The notes under the pieces: generated by a model | Seen by the model: the letters and a program-made list of their open reading frames with translations, nothing else | Database searches by the model: none | Told to the model about the DNA's origin: nothing | Shown here: piece after piece, positions 1-6,600 of the stretch | Layout: every line of letters starts with the position of its first letter | Position numbering within the stretch: the stretch's first letter is position 1 | Assembly (NCBI GenBank): GCA_944325295.1 | Contig: CALUZL010000044.1 | Location: 1-8,767 of the forward strand | From: an uncultured Erysipelotrichaceae bacterium | GTDB lineage: Bacteria > Bacillota_I > Bacilli_A > Erysipelotrichales > Erysipelotrichaceae | Reading direction: 5' to 3' | DNA: 8,767 nt | Position numbers and translations under genes: made by a program

Positions 1-373
1 CGCCGCGATGGTCGGTCAGGCCGGCCGGCGCAAGGGCATCAAAGTCCATCGTTCCGGTTTTCCCAATGCCCTCAAAAAAGAAAAAAGGCTGATCAGTGTT
101 TCCTGGGATGAAAACTTTAAGGGAAAACAGAAATACGAGGCCAACATCCGCATCTTTTCCAGCGACCGCAACTTCTTGGTCACCGATCTTGTCACCTGCG
201 TCTCGCAATACAAAGCCAATCTTTTGGCGATCAATTCCAAGGTAAACAGCGACCATTTGAGCGTTACCACTTCGATGACGATCATCGTCGATGACAGTGA
301 ACATTTGAACGTGATCATGACTAACCTTAAAAAGGTCAATAGTGTCACGGCAGTTGAAAGAGTTATAAAATAA
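1..373 (+). CDS. rel: Rel/SpoT-family (p)ppGpp synthetase/hydrolase, C-terminal fragment
   Basis: This is the last 123 residues of a RelA/SpoT homologue; the rest lies upstream of the window and the frame enters at base 2. The family makes and/or degrades the starvation alarmone (p)ppGpp, and the C-terminal part regulates those activities on the ribosome. The first visible part (VGQAGRRKGIKVHR, then FPN) matches the end of the zinc-finger/RIS domain, normally written as G-x-V-H-R-x-x-C-P-N. The rest, from about YEANIRIF to the end (TAVERVIK), is a typical ACT domain with alternating strands and helices. The zinc-finger histidine is present (VHR), but the usual following cysteine is phenylalanine (SGFPN). 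The stop is TAA at 371-373. Rel next to hisS-aspS is a common Firmicute arrangement, though dtd, often found between them, is absent. Synthetase and hydrolase domains cannot be judged. Confidence 0.88.
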   Translation, partial: AAMVGQAGRRKGIKVHRSGFPNALKKEKRLISVSWDENFKGKQKYEANIRIFSSDRNFLVTDLVTCVSQYKANLLAINSKVNSDHLSVTTSMTIIVDDSEHLNVIMTNLKKVNSVTAVERVIK

Positions 374-382
374 TGATAGAAT
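354..382 (+). promoter_or_regulatory. Sigma-A-type promoter of the T-box/hisS operon
   Basis: A TTGAAA -35 box lies at 354-359 and a TAGAAT -10 box at 377-382, separated by 17 bp. Each differs from consensus at one position. The -35 box is inside the last codons of rel and the -10 box is just after its stop, so transcription would start near 388-390, immediately before the T-box Stem I. This placement, rather than motif match alone, supports the call. Confidence 0.6.
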
Positions 383-388
383 CTTGGC

Positions 389-600
389 ATAACCGAATAA
401 AAGAGGGTCTTTTTAAGGCGGATCAAGAGAGAAGATGGACGGTGCAAATCTTCCGAAACCTCAAAAAGCGGACACTTTTACAGGTGTCATCTGATAAAGG
501 ATGATCGTGGACTGGCGTTATCAGTAAAAGGGCACGTCTTTTAGATGTGAACTAAGGTGGTACCGCGTATGATAAACGTCCTTAGGGACGCTTTTTTATT
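389..600 (+). promoter_or_regulatory. T-box leader riboswitch controlling hisS-aspS
   Basis: T-box leaders bind an uncharged tRNA and choose between terminator and antiterminator. The diagnostic T-box sequence AAGGTGGTACCGCG is at 554-567. Stem I base: 398-403 (TAAAAG) pairs with 475-480 (CTTTTA). Above an internal loop, 409-414 pairs with 463-468, and the apical hairpin is 431-436 with 448-453. Two further hairpins follow: 491-497 with 518-524 (7 bp) and 533-538 with 544-549 (6 bp). The antiterminator is canonical: 554-557 pairs with 580-583 and 565-567 with 577-579, leaving the seven-base bulge TGGTACC that holds the tRNA acceptor end. The 3' strand of the specifier loop (469-475) contains overlapping codons GAC (471-473, Asp) and CAC (473-475, His). 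The base helix and the T at 561 favour GAC, which is surprising because hisS is the first gene. Confidence 0.93.
577..597 (+). terminator. T-box intrinsic terminator (attenuator)
   Basis: CGTCC at 577-581 pairs with GGACG at 586-590 around a TTAG loop, followed by a T run at 592-597. The 5' arm is also the 3' strand of the antiterminator, so the two structures exclude each other. This is how the leader would switch read-through into hisS. Confidence 0.85.
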
Positions 601-613
601 GTAAGGAGGGAAA

Positions 614-1891
614 ATGGCGTATCAAACGGTAAGAGGCACATATGATATCTTAAATGATGACTACCTGAAATTCAGGTATGTGAACGATCTTTTCGAACAC
701 TTCATGAAACTTTACGGCTACGACTTTATCAAGACGCCTGTCATTGAAGATACCCGAGTGTTCAAAAAGGACAACGATACCAGTGACATGGTCACAAAAG
801 AGATGTTTACTTTTTCGATAAACGGCAAAGATTCGCTCACTTTGCGGCCTGAGGGTACAGCCGGTGTCATCAGATCTTATATCCAGCACAAGCTCTATGG
901 AGCAGAAGCACCGGTTAAATTGGCTTACATCGAAGAGATGTTTCGCTATGAAAGACCGCAAAAGGGAAGGCAGCGTCAGTTTACGCAGCTTGGAGTCGAG
1001 GTATTGGGCGATAAAGCACCACTGCTCGATGCGGAAGTCATCGCCATGGGCTATTACTTCTTGAAGACCTTGGGCATCAAAGACATGGAAGTCCATGTGA
1101 ACACTCTTGGCGACAGTACTTCACGTCAGCGCTATCTTGAAGCTTTAAAGGCTTATTTTCGACCTTACAGTGATCTTTTGTGCGCCGATTGCAAACAACG
1201 CCTTGAAAAGAACCCTTTGCGGATCCTCGATTGCAAGATCGATAGAGATCAGCCTTTCATGAGGGAAGTGCCGGCAATCTATGATTATCTGGATGAAGAT
1301 GCCGATAACTACTTTAAAAAGGTCCTGAGCTATCTTGATGCCTTAGAGATCCCCTATGTGATCGACAGTCGCATGGTCCGCGGTCTTGATTATTACACCG
1401 ATACGGTCTTTGAAGTCGTTTCAACGGCTTTGGGTGCTAACAGTCAAAGCACGATTTTTGGTGGCGGACGCTATGACGATCTGGTCAGCGAACTCGGGGG
1501 CCCTGCAGTCAGCGGCATCGGGTTTGCGATCGGTGAAGAAAGGCTTATCGGGGCAATGGAAGAAGCGGGACTTTTCGGTGACCTAAAGGGACATCCCGAT
1601 GTCTATATCATCGATCTGACCGAAGGCGATCCTTATGTATTAAAGGTGGCAGAGCTTTTAAGAAACAACAGTTTCAGTACGCTGATCAACTACTACAAAC
1701 GCTCGCTGCGCGCCCAGTTTAAGTCTGTCGATCGCCATGAACCCTATCTGACTTTCATCATCGGTGAAGATGAGGTCCAAAATAAGGTCGTCAACATCAA
1801 GGACAACAAGACCAAAGAACAGACCACGGTCGCTTTCGATGATCTGATCGATCATCTCGATAATATACTTGGAGGAAATGAAGATGAATAG
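614..1891 (+). CDS. hisS: Histidyl-tRNA synthetase
   Basis: HisRS joins histidine to tRNA-His in the cytoplasm, using ATP. The 425-residue length is normal for the bacterial enzyme. The class II core includes RPEGTAGVIRSY at 78-89, motif 2 around residues 110-123 (FRYERPQKGRQRQF, with catalytic Arg111), the HisRS-specific histidine-binding signature RGLDYYTDTVFE at 256-267, GGGRYDDLV at 283-291, and motif 3 near 301-311 (GIGFAIGEERL). Cysteines at 190, 193 and 207 match the insertion often seen in bacterial HisRS. Residues from about 328 form the C-terminal anticodon-binding domain. The ATG at 614 has a strong AAGGAGGG site at 603-610, just after the T-box terminator. The 3' end overlaps aspS by 8 nt, implying translational coupling. 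Nothing is missing or broken. Confidence 0.97.
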   Translation: MAYQTVRGTYDILNDDYLKFRYVNDLFEHFMKLYGYDFIKTPVIEDTRVFKKDNDTSDMVTKEMFTFSINGKDSLTLRPEGTAGVIRSYIQHKLYGAEAPVKLAYIEEMFRYERPQKGRQRQFTQLGVEVLGDKAPLLDAEVIAMGYYFLKTLGIKDMEVHVNTLGDSTSRQRYLEALKAYFRPYSDLLCADCKQRLEKNPLRILDCKIDRDQPFMREVPAIYDYLDEDADNYFKKVLSYLDALEIPYVIDSRMVRGLDYYTDTVFEVVSTALGANSQSTIFGGGRYDDLVSELGGPAVSGIGFAIGEERLIGAMEEAGLFGDLKGHPDVYIIDLTEGDPYVLKVAELLRNNSFSTLINYYKRSLRAQFKSVDRHEPYLTFIIGEDEVQNKVVNIKDNKTKEQTTVAFDDLIDHLDNILGGNEDE

Positions 1892-3620
1892 AACACATAC
1901 TAACGGTGAACTCAGAAGAAGTGATGTCGGCAAGTCGGTAACTCTGGCCGGGTGGGTTGCCAAAAGGCGCAACCTCGGCTCGATCTGTTTTATCGATCTG
2001 CGCGATCGCTATGGTATAACCCAGATCATGTTTGATGAAAGCTTTGATGAAGCGATAAAGGATATCCGCAACGAATACGTCTTGGAGGTAAGTGGTGAAG
2101 TCGCCCCGAAGGATACACCTAACCCCAAACTGAAGACCGGAGAGATCGAAGTCAGAGCCAAGAGCTTCAAGATCTTAAACAGTGCCAAGACGACACCGAT
2201 GATTATCGCCGATAAGACAGACGCCCTAGAAGATCTGCGCCTAAAATATCGCTATCTCGATCTGCGTCGGCGAGCACTTTATGAAAACCTTTTAGTCAGA
2301 GATAAGGTCTGTACGATAACCAGAGACTATCTGCACCATCACGATTTTGTAGAAGTCGAAACACCGATCCTTTCCAAATCGACGCCGGAGGGTGCCCGCG
2401 ACTACTTGGTGCCTTCAAGACTTTACAAGGGGAAGTTTTACGCTTTGCCCCAATCACCGCAGATCTATAAACAGCTTTTGATGATTGGTGGTATGGATCG
2501 TTATTTCCAGATCGCCAGATGTTTCCGTGACGAGGACCTGAGGGCCGATCGCCAGCCGGAATTTACCCAGATCGATATCGAGATGTCCTTTGCCGAAGAA
2601 GAAGATATATTTGGGATCGTCGAAGGTCTTATGCAAAAAATCTTTAAGGATATCAAAGACGTCGATCTTGAAAAATCTTTTGTGCGTCTTAGATATGATG
2701 ATGCGATGAAGTACTATGGCAGCGATAAGCCGGATCTGCGTTTTGATATGAAACTGCACGATCTCAATGACATCTTTAAAGAGACGACTTTCTCGATCTT
2801 TAAGGACGTTTTGACCGATGGCGGTCTGATCAACGGATTGAAAGCCAAGGGTGGAGCCAAGTTTAGCCGCAAAGACCTCGAGCACATGCAGGAGTTCATC
2901 AAGATCTACAAAGCCAAAGCACTCTCGTGGCTCAAATACCAAAACGGTGAGTTGAGCGGCAGTATCCTCAAGTTTTTAAGTGACCAGGAAAAAGCAGCTC
3001 TTGTCGAAGAATTCGCGCTTGATGACGGCGATATCATCTTTATGATCGCTGATGAAAAAAGTGTAGCCGATGTCGCCCTGGGAGCTTTAAGAGTCAAACT
3101 GGCCAAAGATCTCGATATGATCGGTGAAGATCAGTATCGCTTTGTCTGGATCACGGATTTCCCAATGTTTGAATACAGCAAAGAAGAAGGGACCTATGTC
3201 GCTTGCCATCATCCTTTCACTGCGCCACACAAGGAAGATGTCGACAAACTGTTAAATGACAAGGCAAATTGTTACTCGCGAGCCTATGATCTGGTCTTAA
3301 ACGGTTATGAGCTGTTGTCGGGATCGGTCAGGATCCATGATCAGGACATGCAAGAGAAAGTTTTTGAAGCTCTCGGTCTTTCAAAAGAAGAGGCCAAGGA
3401 TAAATTCGGTTTCTTCCTTGAAGCTTTTGAATACGGAGCACCTCCCCATCTGGGCGTAGGTATTGGCTTGGAGCGTTTGGTTATGATATTATGTAACACC
3501 GATAATATCAAAGATGTCGTCGCCTTCCCGAAAACGGCCAGTGCGACCTGTCTGATGTCGGATGCGCCAAACACTGTCGATGAAGCGCAACTCAAAGATC
3601 TCAAGATCAAAGTTGTTTAA
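1884..3620 (+). CDS. aspS: Aspartyl-tRNA synthetase (bacterial type)
   Basis: AspRS charges tRNA-Asp with aspartate. The protein is 578 residues, close to the usual bacterial length of about 590. Domains in order: an N-terminal OB-fold anticodon-binding domain (about 1-105, with GWVAKRRNLGS and FIDLRDRYG); the class II catalytic core with motif 1 near 155-170, the QSPQIYKQLLM segment at 190-200 and motif 2 at 214-231 (FRDEDLRADRQPEFTQID); the bacterial GAD insertion at about 285-410; and motif 3 at 524-536 (GVGIGLERLVMIL). I chose the ATG at 1884 because GGAGG at 1871-1875 is 8 nt before it. An in-frame TTG at 1869 would lie upstream of that site and is less likely. Leu31 sits where non-discriminating AspRS enzymes usually have His, suggesting an enzyme specific for tRNA-Asp. 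It shares the T-box operon with hisS. Confidence 0.97.
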   Translation: MNRTHTNGELRRSDVGKSVTLAGWVAKRRNLGSICFIDLRDRYGITQIMFDESFDEAIKDIRNEYVLEVSGEVAPKDTPNPKLKTGEIEVRAKSFKILNSAKTTPMIIADKTDALEDLRLKYRYLDLRRRALYENLLVRDKVCTITRDYLHHHDFVEVETPILSKSTPEGARDYLVPSRLYKGKFYALPQSPQIYKQLLMIGGMDRYFQIARCFRDEDLRADRQPEFTQIDIEMSFAEEEDIFGIVEGLMQKIFKDIKDVDLEKSFVRLRYDDAMKYYGSDKPDLRFDMKLHDLNDIFKETTFSIFKDVLTDGGLINGLKAKGGAKFSRKDLEHMQEFIKIYKAKALSWLKYQNGELSGSILKFLSDQEKAALVEEFALDDGDIIFMIADEKSVADVALGALRVKLAKDLDMIGEDQYRFVWITDFPMFEYSKEEGTYVACHHPFTAPHKEDVDKLLNDKANCYSRAYDLVLNGYELLSGSVRIHDQDMQEKVFEALGLSKEEAKDKFGFFLEAFEYGAPPHLGVGIGLERLVMILCNTDNIKDVVAFPKTASATCLMSDAPNTVDEAQLKDLKIKVV

Positions 3621-3646
3621 AAGTGTTAAAATTAAAAGAGGTAAAG

Positions 3647-6600
3647 ATGTTTGATTTTTTGACCAAAAGGAAGATAGAGCGAATGACTGGCGAAGAAGTC
3701 AGTCAGCAGATCGAGAAATTGACAGCCGAGATCGGAAAACTGGAGGCAGATCTTGGCTCTTTCGCCGTGCAAAAGGAGAATTTGGTCAGGGAAAAACAAA
3801 CAAAAATCGATGAGCTTCGGACTTACCTTGAAGATGACAAGGTGATAAAGGCCCAAGAGATCAAGGCGATCGAATCCCAGATCAGTGATCTGAAAGCGGA
3901 GTTTAAAAAGAAAAGCGAAGAGCTCAACGCTATAAAGAGTACCCATCGAAAGGATACGGAGGATCTGCGCACAAAAAGCGACGAAGAGATAACGACTCTT
4001 AAAAAGGATCACGACCGCTACCTCAAAGATCTCAAGGAAAGTTATGATCAAAAACTTGAGGAGGTTAAAAACGCTTATGAAAATGAGCGCCGCACGATAG
4101 TGACCGAAAGCGATAAGACACTTACCGGACTGAATCAGAGCTTAAAAAAGCTTGATGATGAGTTTTTGAAGATCCAAGCGGAGATCAGACAGGAGCAGGG
4201 TGGTTATAAAGATGCCTATGAGCTTTTGATCGAACAGGAAAATACTAAAAAGGATACGCTTGCTTCAAAGAGCGTCAAGCTGCGCCAAGAACAGTTGACT
4301 AAAGAAGAAGTCGCTGAAAAGCGTTTGTCGAAGTTACAAGAAGATATCAAAAAAGATGTCGCGAACAAAAAGAAGGTATTAGATGAGGGTTATGAGAAGA
4401 TGAAGGAAGAATTCGATACAGCACTTGAAAGACAAAAGGAAGAATTGCTTGAACTCACCAAGCGCAAAAACGAGCTCGCTAATGCCTACAACAGTGCTCT
4501 TAGTGATTTTAATCGTGAAAAAGATATTCTTTTGAGCAAGTATGATCAAGAGACGAGCAACATCGAGTTTGAAAATCAAAACCTCATCGCCCAAGAAAAG
4601 AAAGCCAATGACGATCTTTTGGCTCTAAAGGGCGATCTTACCAAAAAAGAGAATGAACTCGCCGCTTTTAAAGTGGCTTCGCAAAAGGAGATGGACGAAC
4701 TCAAAGCAGGGCTTGAGAAAAAAAGGCAGGATCTGCTTTTGAAGCACGAGGCCGATAAGGCCAATGAAGAATCGACTTTGCAGCAGGCTTTAGAAGAGAT
4801 GCGCCATCGTTACAGCGAGATGAAAGAGAACCTCTATAACGACAAGGAAAAGGAGATCTCGCGTTTAAATGGTGAATTCAGGATGAACCAAAGAAGATAT
4901 CTGTCCAAGACCAAAGATATCCGTACTCATGCCGATGCGCTGAAAGCTGAGTATGAGGACAAGCTGGCCAGTTTGCGCAAAGCGAACCTCATCTTGGAAG
5001 ATGAGATCGAAAGCGACACGCAAAAACACGAGATCCGGCTCATGTCTTTGACTCAGAAGATCGAAGATGAAAAGCAAAACTGGAATCGTCTTTTAGTCCA
5101 GCAACAAAAAGAATACAACGAAAAGGTCGAAAATCTTAAGAAAGCTGCTGCTGAGCATCGCGATAATTTCGAAAAAGAAAAGGAAGAACTGCAAGCCAAG
5201 ACCGAGGCTTTGATCAAGGAAAAGGAATTGAAGGATCTCTTCTACGCCAAAGAGATCGCTCGCTATAAGACACAGCTTGACTCGATCGGCGAGACTAAGC
5301 AAGCCCAGATCCAAAATCATGAAGCCAATCTCAAAAAGGTCGCCGCTGAGATCGAAGCGACAAAAGCTAAGATCGTAAGTCTGACAGCTGAAAATGACAG
5401 TGCACTGAGTGAACTTGAAGACCGCAAAGCTAAAGCTCAAAGCGATCTTGAACAAGAGCTTGCCAAGATGGAAAAGACTCATCAAGAAGAGATCATAAAG
5501 ATCAATGACCAACACGCCAAAGAGTGCGCCAAGATCGAAAGCGATTATAACGAGCATCTGTCAGCCCGTGATGTCGTCTTTGCCGATCTTGAAAAAGAAC
5601 ACCAAAATCGCTTGGCGTCTGCCGAAGAAGCTTTTGCAAAGGAACTTGCCGATCTGAATGATCAAAATGAAAAGACGAGCGCCAAGTTTAAACAAGATGC
5701 AGAACAGCTAGAGCGTGAAAACGTCGAGAAGACTCAAAAGATCGCCGACCTCAAAAAAGAGTATGCCACCCTTATAAGTGACAGAGAGGATGCGATCGCC
5801 GCGCTGATCGTCGGCTATAAAGAGAAGATCGCCAAACTCAAAGCGGATTTCGACAAAGAAAGCAATGACCTTTTAAAACAAGAAGAAGGCCAAAGAGATG
5901 CCTACAACAGCGACTTGGCTTCGATCGAGAACCTGATCGCCGCAAAACGACTTGAGCTCGATCAAGATCAAAGCGATCATGAAGCCAAAGTCCGGTATTA
6001 TCAAGAACTCATAGCGGATGCCGATCATCAAAAGGAACTTGTCGACAATGAATACAACCTCAAGCTGATCGATAAAAATAGTGAAAAAGAGACAGTCGAT
6101 AAGGAGCTTAAGAAGGCTTATGCCGATCTTGAGGCTAAGACTCTGGCAAGACAAGCCGAATATGAAGAACTGACAAAAGAGCTCTCTTTGCGCTTAGAGG
6201 ATCAAAAAACTGCTTACGAAAGAGAACAAAATGAACTTTTAGCTCAAAATGAAGCCAGACGCGAAGAAGTCTTAGCGGAATATAAACAAAGAGAAGATGC
6301 CTACAGTGAAGATCTGGCTCGCAAAGAAGAAAATATGGCTATTGAATATCGGGCCAAGGTCGCTTTAAATGACCAAAAGATCGCGGCGATCGTTTCGGAA
6401 AATGAAGAGATCTTTAAAGGTCTGAAAGATAAACTGGAGAGTAAAAAACGTCTGGGAAGAGATCTGAGTCGCCAATACGAGAGCGTCAAAGAGCACTTAC
6501 AGAACGAACTGAATGCTTTGAAGATGAGCTACAACGATAAAAAGAACCGCTTGGATGACGATTATCTCAATACCCGCCATCGTTATCAGGTCGAGCTTCA

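Noticed and set aside
1869..1883. Upstream TTG start for aspS
   Set aside because: It precedes and includes the GGAGG site; ATG 1884 has correct spacing and gives the normal AspRS N-terminus.
3463..3492. Possible promoter (TTGGCT, 18 bp, TATTAT) inside aspS
   Set aside because: The bases encode the invariant motif 3 region of AspRS, the -35 match is poor and the start would be far from the next gene. Kept only as a weak alternative.
3623..3646. GTG start for the coiled-coil protein
   Set aside because: It has no ribosome binding site and begins 3 nt after the aspS stop, while ATG 3647 has AGAGG five bases upstream.
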